From an uncultured Prevotellaceae bacterium (GTDB taxonomy: Bacteria; Bacteroidota; Bacteroidia; Bacteroidales; Bacteroidaceae): DNA of 64,000 nt. The stretch lies in assembly GCA_900320585.1 (NCBI GenBank), contig ONSV01000009.1, positions 1 to 64,000 on the forward strand, given 5' to 3'. Position 1 is the first letter of the stretch. Each line of letters begins with the position of its first letter. The notes under the pieces were generated by a model. It searched no databases. It saw only the letters and a list, made by a program, of their open reading frames with translations, and was not told the origin of the DNA. Both the position numbers and the translations under genes were made by a program. Shown piece by piece: positions 26,672-35,773 of this stretch.

Positions 26672-28816
26672 ATGAAACGAAATCTACTGACAATCATACT
26701 AAGCATTTTCGCCTTGGCAAGCATTGCCCAACCTATCGACCGGGAGGCTGTGGTAAGGCGGAACAATCCTCATGTAACCCATCTCGACACGCTCGCCTCG
26801 CTCACCGTAGGCAACGGAGGTTTCGCCTTCACAGTCGATGCCACTGGCCTACAGTCATTTCCACGGCAATACGCCAAGGGAGTGCCTCTTGGCACGATGA
26901 GCGACTGGGGCTGGCACAGTTTCGACAATCCCGAGCGCTACCGCCCCGAGGAAGCATTGAAAGCCTTCGACTTCGGTCATGGGCATACCGAGTTCTATGC
27001 CACCCAGTTCAAGGAAAAAGGCCGTGCCCAAGGAGCCTCCGACTGGTATCGGCAAAACCCCCACCGCATGCATCTGGGAGCCGTGGGACTCAACCTCGAC
27101 CCCAACGATGTGAGCGATATCATACAGACTCTCGACCTTTGGACAGGCATCATCGACAGTTGGTTCAGTTACCACGGCCACCGCTATCATGTGCAGACCG
27201 TCTGCCATCCACAGCGCGACATGATAGCCACCCGCATCGTCTCTACCGGCGAGAAAACCCTCAGGTTGGAATTCCCCTACCCCACGGGCAACCACAGCGA
27301 CGATGCCTGCAACTGGGATGAGTGGGAGAAGAACATCACCTCGTTCGAAGGCATGGGCAACTGCAATACCGACACGCTACGGCGCGTGCTCGATGGGAAG
27401 TCGCGCTTCGATGAGGCCGACTACTTCGTAGCACTCCATTGGAGCGAGGGCAAGCGGAATTACGTGAATGTGAAGGGCGACGTTCCACAATGGAACCTCA
27501 ATCTCTTTCATGTGGCCGATGCCGACACCGCCGTGGCCCTCACCTGCGAGTTCTTCGAGCACAAAGACCCCACCCGCCCCATACTCACCTTCGAACAGGT
27601 GGCCGAAGCCTCGCGCCAGCACTGGCAGGCATTCTGGCAGCAGGGCGCCATCGTCGACTTCTCGCACTGCACCGACCCCAGGGCACGCGAGTTGGAGCGC
27701 CGGGTAGTGCTCAGCCAATACCTGCTTGCCGTAAACGACGCCGGCGACACCCCACCCCAGGAGACTGGCCTCACCTATAACTCTTGGTTTGGCAAGTTCC
27801 ACCTCGAGATGATATGGTGGCACCAGGCACAGTTTGCCCTTTGGGGCCATCCCGAACTTCTGGAGCACTCCCTCGACTGGTATTTCAAGGCCGAGCCCAT
27901 GGCCCGACAGATAGCCCAACGCCAAGGATTCGAAGGCGTGAGGTGGATGAAGATGACCGACCCCTCTGCCGCAGAGGCTCCCTCGAAAGTAGGAAGTTTC
28001 CTCATCTGGCAACAGCCCCACCCCATCTATCTGGCCGAACTCCTCTACCGTGCCGCCGACTCCATTGGCAAGGCGCGAATCATTGAGAAATACAGCAGAA
28101 TCGTTGACGAGACGGCCACCTTCATGGCCTCCTTCGCCACCTACGACTATGCCCGCGACCGGTTTGTTCTCAAAGGATGCATCCCCGCACAGGAGACCCT
28201 ACGGGCCGACGAGACCGTGAACCCACCCTTCGAACTATCCTACTGGCGGTATGCCCTCGCCACCGCCCAGCAATGGCGCCAACGGCAAAACCTGCCATCC
28301 AAGAGCCAATGGGAGGAGATTATCAACCGGCTCTCACCACTGGCGGCCAAAGACAGCCTGTATCTGGCCGCAGAAACGGCTCCTCAGACCTATACCGACA
28401 TCCGCTTCACCAGCGACCACATGGCGGTGCTCGGTGCCGTAGGCATCCTGCCCATGACCCCACAGGCCGACAGCACCATCATGCGCAACACCCTGCACTG
28501 GGTGCTCGACAACTGGAACTGGGACAAGACGTGGGGATGGGACTTCCCCATGACGGCCATGAACGCCGCCCGCATGGGCGAGCCCCACAATGCCGTGAAC
28601 GCCCTGCTCATGCCACAGCGCACCAACACTTACCTTCCGAATGGGCACAACTACCAAGACGACCGTCTGCGTATCTACTTGCCAGGCAACGGCGGCCTGC
28701 TTACCGCTGTGGCGATGATGTGTGCCGGATGGGACGGTACGCCCAGTAACAATCCCGGATTCCCCGCCGACGGTCAATGGGATGTCCGTTGGGAAGGACT
28801 GCTCCCATTGCCCTGA
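26672..28816 (+). CDS. Secreted GH65-like (alpha/alpha)6-barrel glycosidase
   Basis: 714 residues with a signal peptide (residues 1-19, ending A-S-I-A-Q). The N-terminal domain starts with the 'LASLTVGNGGFAFTVDATGLQSF' pattern of GH65/GH95-type beta-sandwiches. The central region has LTYNSWFGKFHLEMIWWHQAQF followed by the barrel, with a likely acid residue in the FHLEM block. The family includes trehalose/kojibiose phosphorylases and hydrolases; substrate is not predictable. It stands alone next to a helicase gene rather than in a full polysaccharide-utilisation locus. Its TAnnTTTG box abuts the start codon. Confidence 0.7.
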   Translation: MKRNLLTIILSIFALASIAQPIDREAVVRRNNPHVTHLDTLASLTVGNGGFAFTVDATGLQSFPRQYAKGVPLGTMSDWGWHSFDNPERYRPEEALKAFDFGHGHTEFYATQFKEKGRAQGASDWYRQNPHRMHLGAVGLNLDPNDVSDIIQTLDLWTGIIDSWFSYHGHRYHVQTVCHPQRDMIATRIVSTGEKTLRLEFPYPTGNHSDDACNWDEWEKNITSFEGMGNCNTDTLRRVLDGKSRFDEADYFVALHWSEGKRNYVNVKGDVPQWNLNLFHVADADTAVALTCEFFEHKDPTRPILTFEQVAEASRQHWQAFWQQGAIVDFSHCTDPRARELERRVVLSQYLLAVNDAGDTPPQETGLTYNSWFGKFHLEMIWWHQAQFALWGHPELLEHSLDWYFKAEPMARQIAQRQGFEGVRWMKMTDPSAAEAPSKVGSFLIWQQPHPIYLAELLYRAADSIGKARIIEKYSRIVDETATFMASFATYDYARDRFVLKGCIPAQETLRADETVNPPFELSYWRYALATAQQWRQRQNLPSKSQWEEIINRLSPLAAKDSLYLAAETAPQTYTDIRFTSDHMAVLGAVGILPMTPQADSTIMRNTLHWVLDNWNWDKTWGWDFPMTAMNAARMGEPHNAVNALLMPQRTNTYLPNGHNYQDDRLRIYLPGNGGLLTAVAMMCAGWDGTPSNNPGFPADGQWDVRWEGLLPLP

Positions 28817-28847
28817 AGGGATGGCACAAGAGAAATGAAGCACCACC

Positions 28848-30794
28848 ATGGCCGAGAATAAAGGAACTACCAACAACGCCATACTCATGCTGCGCCAGCA
28901 ACGGCTGCTGCTCGAGATAGAATACCATGCCGAAAAAGAAGCCTACCGCCGACAGACCGAGTCGGTGGGGCTGCAACGAAAAGTGAAGCGTGGCGATGCC
29001 TGGTATCCCGTGCGCGGCGGGCGCAGCTACTACAACTCGCTCAACCAACTGGTGGTGGAGATTCACCGCACCGAGGACAATGACATCGAGCACAATTTCG
29101 AGTATGGACGGCCGGTATGCTTCTTCCGTATCACCCGCCAGGCCGACGGCAAGGAGAAAATCAACTATTTCAAGAGCACCTGTACGGTGAACTATGCCGA
29201 TGGCGACCGTATGGTGGTCATCGTTCCCGACAGCCAGACGGTGAGCGAGGTACAGCATGCCGAGAACCTGGGCGTGCAACTGTTCTTCGACGAGACCTCC
29301 TACCGACTGATGTTCGAGGCCCTCGACCGTGTGACCCAAGCCCGCAACAACCGCCTCGCCTACCTTCGCGACCTTTTCTACTCCCATCATGCCGCCGGCA
29401 CCAATAAGTTCACGCCCATGCGTTTCCCATGGCTCAACCCCACACAGGAACGTGCTGTCAACGAGGTGCTCAGGGCCAAAGACGTGGCCGTGGTGCATGG
29501 ACCTCCCGGCACAGGGAAGACCACCACGCTGGTAGAGGCCATCAACGAGACCTTATGCCGAGAGAGCCAGGTGCTGGTGTGCGCGCAGAGCAACATGGCC
29601 GTCGACTGGATTTCCGAGCAACTTGTAGACCGCGGCATCAATGTGCTGCGTATCGGCAACCCCACCCGCGTCAACGACAAGATGCTCTCCTTCACCTATG
29701 AGCGGCGCTTCGAGGCCCACCCCGACTATCCACAACTGTGGAGCATCCGCAAGGCCATCAGGGAGTTGCGCACGCAACGCCGACGCAATACCGACAACTA
29801 CCACCAGAAGATGGACCGTCTGCAAAGCCGTGCCACCGAACTGGAGATACGCATCCGCAGCCAGCTCTTCGACGAGGCCCGCGTCATCGCCTCTACCCTC
29901 ACCGGTGCCGCCAACCGCCTGCTCGACGGACAGAAATACAACACGCTCTTCATCGACGAGGCCGCCCAGGCGCTCGAGGCGGCTTGCTGGATAGCCATCC
30001 GCAGGGCCTCGAGGGTGGTCCTGGCCGGCGACCACTGCCAGTTGCCACCCACCGTGAAGAGTATCGCTGCCCTGAAAGGCGGATTGGGCAAGACCTTGAT
30101 GGAACGCATTGTGGAAAACAAGCCCGAGGTGGTGACCCTGCTCCGCGTGCAATACCGCATGAACGAGCGCATCATGCGCTTCTCGAGCGATTATTTCTAC
30201 GATGGCAAGGTAGAGAGCGCGCCGCAAATCAAGCACCGCGGCATCCTCGACTACGACCATCCCATCCTATGGATCGACACCTCTGGGCTCGACAGCCGTG
30301 AAGAGTTCGTGGGCGAGAGTTTCGGACGTATCAACAAAGCCGAGGCCGAGCTCACCCTCAACACCCTCAAGGAGTATTTCATGAAAATCGGGCGCGAACG
30401 TATCCTCGACGAGCGCATCGACGTGGGTGTCATCTCGCCCTACCGCGCACAGGTGCAGTATCTGCGGCGGCAAATCACGAAGAAAGAATTCTTCAAGCCC
30501 TTCCGCCGGCTCATCAGCATCAACACCGTAGACGGATTCCAAGGTCAGGAGCGCGACATCATCCTCATCTCGATGGTGCGTGCCAACGACGAGGGACAGA
30601 TCGGTTTCCTCCGCGACCTGCGGCGCATGAACGTGGCCATCACACGTGCGCGCATGAAACTCATCATCCTTGGCGACTCCGGCACCATGACCCGCCATCC
30701 TTTCTACCGCAAACTATACGAATATGCCCATATCCCCGATGAGGAAGAACCCACCGATGGAAATGGCAGCAACATCATAAACATTGAGGAATAG
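28848..30794 (+). CDS. Superfamily 1 DNA/RNA helicase (UPF1/IGHMBP2-like)
   Basis: A 648-residue SF1 helicase: motif I GPPGTGKTTTLVEAI (Walker A at residues 218-225), motif II FIDEAAQALEA, motif III-like AGDHCQLPPTV, and motifs V/VI VDGFQGQERDIILIS and NVAITRARMKL. The N-terminal ~190 residues resemble the OB-type stalk region of IGHMBP2/SMBP2-like enzymes. It unwinds nucleic acid using ATP; the biological substrate in bacteria is unclear. The next gene starts 3 bp after its stop codon, so they are cotranscribed. Confidence 0.9.
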   Translation: MAENKGTTNNAILMLRQQRLLLEIEYHAEKEAYRRQTESVGLQRKVKRGDAWYPVRGGRSYYNSLNQLVVEIHRTEDNDIEHNFEYGRPVCFFRITRQADGKEKINYFKSTCTVNYADGDRMVVIVPDSQTVSEVQHAENLGVQLFFDETSYRLMFEALDRVTQARNNRLAYLRDLFYSHHAAGTNKFTPMRFPWLNPTQERAVNEVLRAKDVAVVHGPPGTGKTTTLVEAINETLCRESQVLVCAQSNMAVDWISEQLVDRGINVLRIGNPTRVNDKMLSFTYERRFEAHPDYPQLWSIRKAIRELRTQRRRNTDNYHQKMDRLQSRATELEIRIRSQLFDEARVIASTLTGAANRLLDGQKYNTLFIDEAAQALEAACWIAIRRASRVVLAGDHCQLPPTVKSIAALKGGLGKTLMERIVENKPEVVTLLRVQYRMNERIMRFSSDYFYDGKVESAPQIKHRGILDYDHPILWIDTSGLDSREEFVGESFGRINKAEAELTLNTLKEYFMKIGRERILDERIDVGVISPYRAQVQYLRRQITKKEFFKPFRRLISINTVDGFQGQERDIILISMVRANDEGQIGFLRDLRRMNVAITRARMKLIILGDSGTMTRHPFYRKLYEYAHIPDEEEPTDGNGSNIINIEE

Positions 30795-30797
30795 ACC

Positions 30798-31193
30798 ATG
30801 CTACAACAAGACTATATCATGCGCCTGATACGCGAGTTCTTCGCGGCCCTGCAGCGTGCGCTGGAAAAACCCGAGATAGAAGACCGCACGAAAGCCATCC
30901 ACCAACTCTACCTGCAGTACCTTGGCGACTATGAGTTCTACCAGAATGCCACGGTGGAGGAGGCCATTGAGGCCATCAGCCATTTTCCTGAGGAACAGCG
31001 CCTCTACCGCTTGGAGATGTTGGCCGAGCTCTATTACGCAGAGGCGGCCGTACGCGTGCACCCCATCGGTGAGACACTGCTCCAGCGAGCGCTTCCGCTC
31101 TTTGAGTACGTCGACGAGCACAGCAAGCTCTATTCTTTCGACCGCAAGCGCAAGATGGAGGAAATACAGCGTCGCATATACCACCACGACTGA
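30798..31193 (+). CDS. Small helical protein, DUF6483-like
   Basis: 131 residues. The opening QQDYIMRLIREFFAALQRAL resembles the short uncharacterised DUF6483 family. The protein appears all-helical, with TPR-like spacing in the middle (YRLEMLAELYYAEAAVR). No catalytic motifs, signal peptide or membrane segment. It is tightly spaced between the helicase gene (3 bp) and the MATE transporter gene (7 bp), so it belongs to that transcript. Function unknown. Confidence 0.75.
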   Translation: MLQQDYIMRLIREFFAALQRALEKPEIEDRTKAIHQLYLQYLGDYEFYQNATVEEAIEAISHFPEEQRLYRLEMLAELYYAEAAVRVHPIGETLLQRALPLFEYVDEHSKLYSFDRKRKMEEIQRRIYHHD

Positions 31194-31200
31194 GCACCAC

Positions 31201-32565
31201 ATGGCTATCACCCACGACATGACTATGGGAAGCCCCACTCGTGGCATCCTGCGCTTCTCCATGCCCCTGATTGCCGGCTACCTGCTGCAACAGCTCTACA
31301 ACGTGGCCGACGCGGCCATCGTGGGACGGTTCATCGGCGTGGAGGCCCTGGCTGCAGTAGGTGCGTCATGGTCGGTGATGTTCCTCATCATGGGGTTCTG
31401 CAACGGGGCCTGCGCGGGGTTCGCCATCCCCGTGGCACAGTCGTTTGGCGCCAGAGACCATGTAGCCATGCGCTCCTTTGTGGCCAATGCCACACGCTTG
31501 TCGGCATGGATAGCGGTGGTGCTCACCCTTGTCACCACCCTCCTCAGCGACCACATCCTTAGGCTCATCAGCACGCCAGCCGACATTTTCACACCTGCCC
31601 GCACCTACCTGGTTCTGCAGTTGCTCACCATCCCCTTCACCATCGCCTACAATTTGCTGGCAAGTCTGCTCCGGGCGCTCGGCAACTCCAGGCAACCCTT
31701 CTACTACCTCATCCTCTCCTCGCTGCTCAACATCTTCCTCGATGTGCTCCTCATCATCGTCTTCCGCATGGGGGTGGCCGGAGTGGGCATCGCCACCATG
31801 GTATCGCAAGCCACGGCAGCGGCGCTCTGTCTCGGTTATATCCTACGTAGGGCTACGATGCTCATTCCCCAGGGTGCCGAGCGGCGCTACAACCATGGTC
31901 AGGCCATGCACCTTCTGGCCAATGGCATTCCGATGGGATTGCAGTTCTCCATCACCGGCATAGGCATCATTATGTTGCAAAGCGCCAACAACGCCTTGGG
32001 AACGGTTTGCGTGGCCTCGTTCACTGCTGCCATGCGCGTGAAATATTTCTTCACCAGTGTGTTCGAGAACATCGGGGTGGCAATGGCCACCTATTGCGGA
32101 CAGAACATCGGGGCAAGGAAAGTGCCGCGCATAGCCCTCGGCATCCGCTCGGCGATGTTCATCACCATGGTCTATTTCCTTTGCATCTTCACCATCATCC
32201 AGTTGTTTGCCGACGAGATGATGATGCTTTTCGTAGACGAGAGCCAAACGGCCATCATCCAAAATGCTGCCATGCTCATGCGCATCAGCAGCTGGTTCTA
32301 TCCGGTGCTGGGCCTACTCACCATTATGCGCTACTCCATCCAAGGACTGGGATGGTCGGGAATGTCCATGATGTCGGGGGTGATGGAGATGATAGCCCGT
32401 GGAGGGGTAAGTATCTGGCTGGTGCCGGCATGGGGATTCCTTGGCGTGTGCTATGGCGACCCCGTGGCATGGATAGCCGCCGACCTCTTCCTCATACCGG
32501 CCATGCTATGGCTCTACGGCCGACTAAGCAAGGCTGTCCCACGGCATCGCCGGCCATCAGAATAG
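31201..32565 (+). CDS. MATE-family efflux transporter
   Basis: A 454-residue, 12-span inner-membrane protein. MGSPTRGILRFSMPLIAGYLLQQLYNVADAAIVGRFIG is the typical N-terminal half-repeat of NorM/DinF-type MATE pumps, and the second half repeats it with MGLQFSITGIGIIMLQ. It exports cationic drugs or metabolites using a Na+ or H+ gradient. ATG at 31201 is chosen because the preceding in-frame sequence overlaps the small upstream gene. A dispersed GTTCAG-type repeat follows the stop codon. Confidence 0.9.
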   Translation: MAITHDMTMGSPTRGILRFSMPLIAGYLLQQLYNVADAAIVGRFIGVEALAAVGASWSVMFLIMGFCNGACAGFAIPVAQSFGARDHVAMRSFVANATRLSAWIAVVLTLVTTLLSDHILRLISTPADIFTPARTYLVLQLLTIPFTIAYNLLASLLRALGNSRQPFYYLILSSLLNIFLDVLLIIVFRMGVAGVGIATMVSQATAAALCLGYILRRATMLIPQGAERRYNHGQAMHLLANGIPMGLQFSITGIGIIMLQSANNALGTVCVASFTAAMRVKYFFTSVFENIGVAMATYCGQNIGARKVPRIALGIRSAMFITMVYFLCIFTIIQLFADEMMMLFVDESQTAIIQNAAMLMRISSWFYPVLGLLTIMRYSIQGLGWSGMSMMSGVMEMIARGGVSIWLVPAWGFLGVCYGDPVAWIAADLFLIPAMLWLYGRLSKAVPRHRRPSE

Positions 32566-32606
32566 CCTGGTTTAACCTCGTCGGGCACAAGAGATTGTTT
32601 GCTAAG

Positions 32607-32658
32607 GTAATGTCTGAACTCCTTCAACTTCTGTAACTCCTGAACTCCTTCCAACTTA
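32607..32658. repeat. Dispersed 'GTTCAGAAGTTCAG' element, copy 2
   Basis: Begins GTAATGTCTGAACTCCTTCA and continues with further AACTTCTG/GAACTCC units, ending in CCAACTTA beside AAAGTTGAG. It is the reverse orientation of the copies at 35.7 and 51.0 kb. Confidence 0.7.
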
Positions 32659-32705
32659 CAAAAGTTGAGCGAAAACACATTTTTTGGTTGGATTCAAGTG
32701 CGTAA

Positions 32706-32738
32706 TTGTCTGAATATCGATTATTTTGCGTAAATTTG
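32706..32738 (+). promoter_or_regulatory. Promoter of argS (TTG-22-TAAATTTG)
   Basis: TAAATTTG at 32731-32738 is a perfect -7 box. TTG at 32706-32708 is a plausible -33 element with 22-nt spacing. Leader about 28 nt. Confidence 0.65.
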
Positions 32739-32769
32739 CACCCCAAAAAGAAGAATAATCACAAACAGC

Positions 32770-34590
32770 ATGAATATAGAGTCAAGCATAAGCAGCATGG
32801 TGGTGAAAGCCATCAGCGACCTCTACGGACAGGAAGTGTCTGATAAGATGGTACAACTCCAAAAGACGAGGAGCGAGTTTGAGGGCAATCTCACCCTCGT
32901 GGTGTTCCCCTTCCTGAAAATGTCGAAAAAGAAGCCCGAGGACACCGCCAAGGAGATTGGCGACTATCTGGTAGCCCACGACAAGAACGTGGCTGGCTAT
33001 AACGTGGTGAAAGGTTTCCTCAACCTCTCCATCGCCACCTCGGCCTGGATAGGCCTGCTCAACACCATCCATTCCGAAGAGCATTTCGGAGAGCGCGAGG
33101 CCACCGACGCATCGCCCCTTGTGATGATTGAGTATTCCTCGCCCAACACCAACAAGCCCCTGCACCTGGGTCATGTGCGCAACAACCTGCTCGGCTGGTC
33201 GCTTGCCCAGATCATGGCCGCCAATGGCAACAAGGTGGTGAAGACCAACATTGTGAACGACCGTGGCATACATATCTGCAAGTCGATGCTCGCCTGGCAG
33301 AAATGGGGCAATGGCGAGACACCCGAGAGCAGCGGCAAGAAAGGCGACCATCTCATTGGCGACTACTATGTGGCCTTCGACAAGCACTATCGCGAGGAGG
33401 TGAAGGAACTCACCGCCAAGCTGAAGGCCGAGGGCCTGACCGACGAGGAGGCCGAGAAGCGTGCCAAAGACGAGGCCCCACTCATCAAGGAAGCCCACGA
33501 GATGCTGGTGCGCTGGGAGCAGGGTGACCCTAAGGTGCGCGCGCTTTGGGAGAAGATGAACTCCTGGGTATATGCCGGATTCGACGAGACCTATCGCGCC
33601 CTTGGCGTGTCGTTCGACAAGATTTACTACGAGTCGGAAACCTATCTTGAGGGCAAGGCCAAGGTAGAGGATGGACTCGCCCGCGGACTCTTCTTCCGCA
33701 AGGAAGACAACAGCGTGTGGGCCGACCTCACCAACGAGGGGCTCGACCAGAAGCTGCTGCTGCGCTCCGATGGCACCTCGGTCTACATGACGCAGGACAT
33801 CGGCACCGCCGACATGCGTTTCAAGGACTATCCCATCGACAAGATGATCTACGTGGTGGGCAATGAGCAGAACTACCACTTCCAGGTGCTCTCCATACTG
33901 CTCGACCGCCTGGGCTTCGAGTGGGGCAAAGACCTGGTCCACTTCTCCTACGGCATGGTGGAGTTGCCCAATGGCAAGATGAAGAGCCGTGAGGGAACGG
34001 TGGTGGATGCCGACGACCTGATAGCCACCATGATAGCCGACGCACGCCAGATGAGCGAGGACAAGGTGAACAAGCTCGAAGGCATCGACGAGGCCGAGAA
34101 AGACGAGATAGCCCGCATCGTGGGCATGGGCGCCCTCAAGTACTTCATCCTGAAGGTGGATGCCCGCAAGAACATGCTCTTCAACCCCGAGGAGAGCATC
34201 GACTTCAACGGCAACACCGGTCCCTTCATCCAATACACCCACGCCCGCATCCGCAGCATCCTGCGCAAGGCCGCTGCCGAAGGTATCGTCATTCCCGGGA
34301 AGCTCGCCGACGACATGCCCGTGAACGAGAAGGAGACCGACCTTATCCAGAAGATGAACGAATATGGCGCCGCTGTGGAGCAGGCAGGCAAAGACTACTC
34401 GCCCAGCGGCATTGCCAACTACTGCTATGAGCTCACCAAGCAGTTCAACCAGTTCTACCACGACTATAGCATCCTGAACGCCGATACCGAGGCCGAGAAG
34501 CAAGTGCGCCTGGTGATTGCCGCCAATGTGGCGAAAATCATCCGCAACGGCATGCGCCTGCTTGGCATCGAGGTGCCCGAGAGGATGTAA
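32770..34590 (+). CDS. argS: Arginyl-tRNA synthetase
   Basis: 606 residues of a class I synthetase: SSPNTNKPLHLGHVRNN (HIGH-type motif, HLGH), the N-terminal Add-1 domain (residues ~1-115), GKMKSREGT as the KMSKS-equivalent loop, and the C-terminal DALR anticodon-binding domain with the QYTHARIRSIL segment. It charges tRNA-Arg. It has its own promoter just upstream, and rnhA follows 21 bp later. Length and motifs are normal. Confidence 0.97.
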   Translation: MNIESSISSMVVKAISDLYGQEVSDKMVQLQKTRSEFEGNLTLVVFPFLKMSKKKPEDTAKEIGDYLVAHDKNVAGYNVVKGFLNLSIATSAWIGLLNTIHSEEHFGEREATDASPLVMIEYSSPNTNKPLHLGHVRNNLLGWSLAQIMAANGNKVVKTNIVNDRGIHICKSMLAWQKWGNGETPESSGKKGDHLIGDYYVAFDKHYREEVKELTAKLKAEGLTDEEAEKRAKDEAPLIKEAHEMLVRWEQGDPKVRALWEKMNSWVYAGFDETYRALGVSFDKIYYESETYLEGKAKVEDGLARGLFFRKEDNSVWADLTNEGLDQKLLLRSDGTSVYMTQDIGTADMRFKDYPIDKMIYVVGNEQNYHFQVLSILLDRLGFEWGKDLVHFSYGMVELPNGKMKSREGTVVDADDLIATMIADARQMSEDKVNKLEGIDEAEKDEIARIVGMGALKYFILKVDARKNMLFNPEESIDFNGNTGPFIQYTHARIRSILRKAAAEGIVIPGKLADDMPVNEKETDLIQKMNEYGAAVEQAGKDYSPSGIANYCYELTKQFNQFYHDYSILNADTEAEKQVRLVIAANVAKIIRNGMRLLGIEVPERM

Positions 34591-34611
34591 CACCGCAACA
34601 AGCATACGACC

Positions 34612-35085
34612 GTGGCAAAGAAAGACATCCTACAAAACCCGCCCGACTACCGCCATGACACGGTGCTGCCACTCCCTCCGGAGGTGAGCGCCGACGCATG
34701 GGCGGTAGACGCGGCATGCTCGGGCAATCCCGGACGTATGGAATACCAAGGCATCGACCTGGCCACGGGCACGCAAGTGTTCCACTTCGGTCCGGTGCAC
34801 GGCACCAACAACATCGGTGAGTTCCTGGCCATCGTCCATGCCCTTGCGCTCATGGAGCGGCAAGGGCTGCGCAAGACCATCTATTCCGACAGTTACAACG
34901 CCATACTCTGGGTATCGAAGAAGAAATGCAAGACCACGCTGGCACGCGACGCACAGACGGCCCAGCTCTTCGATATCATCGCCCGCGCCGAGGCATGGCT
35001 GCGCACCCACGCGGTACAGGTGCCCATCATCAAATGGGAGACATCGGCCTGGGGTGAGATTCCTGCCGACTTCGGCCGAAAATAG
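34612..35085 (+). CDS. rnhA: Ribonuclease H I
   Basis: 157 residues with the four catalytic carboxylates in place: D33 in WAVDAACSGNPG, E70 in NNIGEFLA, D93 in YSDSYNA and D153 in PADFGRK. It cleaves RNA in RNA-DNA hybrids. The start codon is GTG at 34612 (V-A-K-K-D), giving a short extension of ~25 residues before the RNase H fold. No N-terminal hybrid-binding (viroplasmin) domain is present, unlike some Bacteroidetes versions. It lies between argS and an acetyltransferase gene on the same strand. Confidence 0.88.
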   Translation: MAKKDILQNPPDYRHDTVLPLPPEVSADAWAVDAACSGNPGRMEYQGIDLATGTQVFHFGPVHGTNNIGEFLAIVHALALMERQGLRKTIYSDSYNAILWVSKKKCKTTLARDAQTAQLFDIIARAEAWLRTHAVQVPIIKWETSAWGEIPADFGRK

Positions 35086-35125
35086 CCAGGCTGAAAGCAC
35101 CCTTCAACCATCCTGACCTAACACC

Positions 35126-35680
35126 ATGACTGAAAAAGAGAAAATGCTGGCTGGCGAATATTACTCAGCCACCGACCCCGAACTGCTTGCCGAACTCAAC
35201 GCCACCAAGGAGGTCGTACGCGACTACAACGACCTGAGGCCCCATCAGACCCAGCAACGGCTGGCCATCTTGAAAAACCTGTTGGGAGAAATGGGCGACG
35301 ACAATATCCTCATCGTACAGCCTTTCTACTGCGACTATGGCAAGCACATCCGCGTGGGCAAGCGATTTTTCGCCAACTTCAACTTCACCGTACTCGACGA
35401 GGCCATCGTCACCATCGGCAACGACTGCTTCATCGGTCCCCACGTGAGCATCTATACCGCCTGCCACAGCACCGACCCTGTGGAGCGCAACAGCCGGCGC
35501 GAATGGGCCTTGCCCGTAACCATCGGCCACAACGTGTGGATAGGTGGCAGCGTCACCATCCTGCCAGGAGTGACCATCGGCGACAATGTCACCATTGGGG
35601 CGGGGTCGGTGGTGGTAAGCGATATCCCATCCAACTCCGTCGCCGTAGGCAATCCCTGCCGCGTGGTAAAGAAAATTTAG
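35126..35680 (+). CDS. Maltose/galactoside O-acetyltransferase (left-handed beta-helix)
   Basis: 184 residues starting with TEKEKMLAGEYYSATDPELL, the N-terminal helical domain of Maa/LacA-type sugar acetyltransferases. Hexapeptide repeats follow (IRVGKRFFANFNFTVLD, VTIGNDCFIGPHVSIYT, VTIGHNVWIGGSVTILPGVTIG). The catalytic histidine is in the YTACHSTDP segment. It acetylates the 6-hydroxyl of maltose, galactosides or similar sugars using acetyl-CoA and normally works as a trimer. It lacks polysaccharide-locus neighbours, so it is probably a detoxifying enzyme. Confidence 0.92.
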   Translation: MTEKEKMLAGEYYSATDPELLAELNATKEVVRDYNDLRPHQTQQRLAILKNLLGEMGDDNILIVQPFYCDYGKHIRVGKRFFANFNFTVLDEAIVTIGNDCFIGPHVSIYTACHSTDPVERNSRREWALPVTIGHNVWIGGSVTILPGVTIGDNVTIGAGSVVVSDIPSNSVAVGNPCRVVKKI

Positions 35681-35702
35681 TTGAAAGAAATTTGGGAGCT
35701 CA

Positions 35703-35750
35703 GGAATTCGGGAGTTCAGAAGTTCAGAAGTTCAGGAGTTCAGACATTAC
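35703..35750. repeat. Dispersed 'GTTCAGAAGTTCAG' element, copy 3
   Basis: Tandem (A/G)GTTCAGA units, e.g. GAGTTCAGAAGTTCAGAAG, ending in TTCAGACATTAC. It lies between convergent genes, just after the acetyltransferase stop codon. Confidence 0.75.
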
Positions 35751-35773
35751 CTCTCTTCCTTGGCCCTTATTTC

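Noticed and set aside
32782..34605. A 607-codon open frame on the minus strand, opposite argS
   Set aside because: It is antisense to a clear argS gene, has hydrophobic, His/Val-rich composition caused by the codon bias of the coding strand, and has no promoter or family match.
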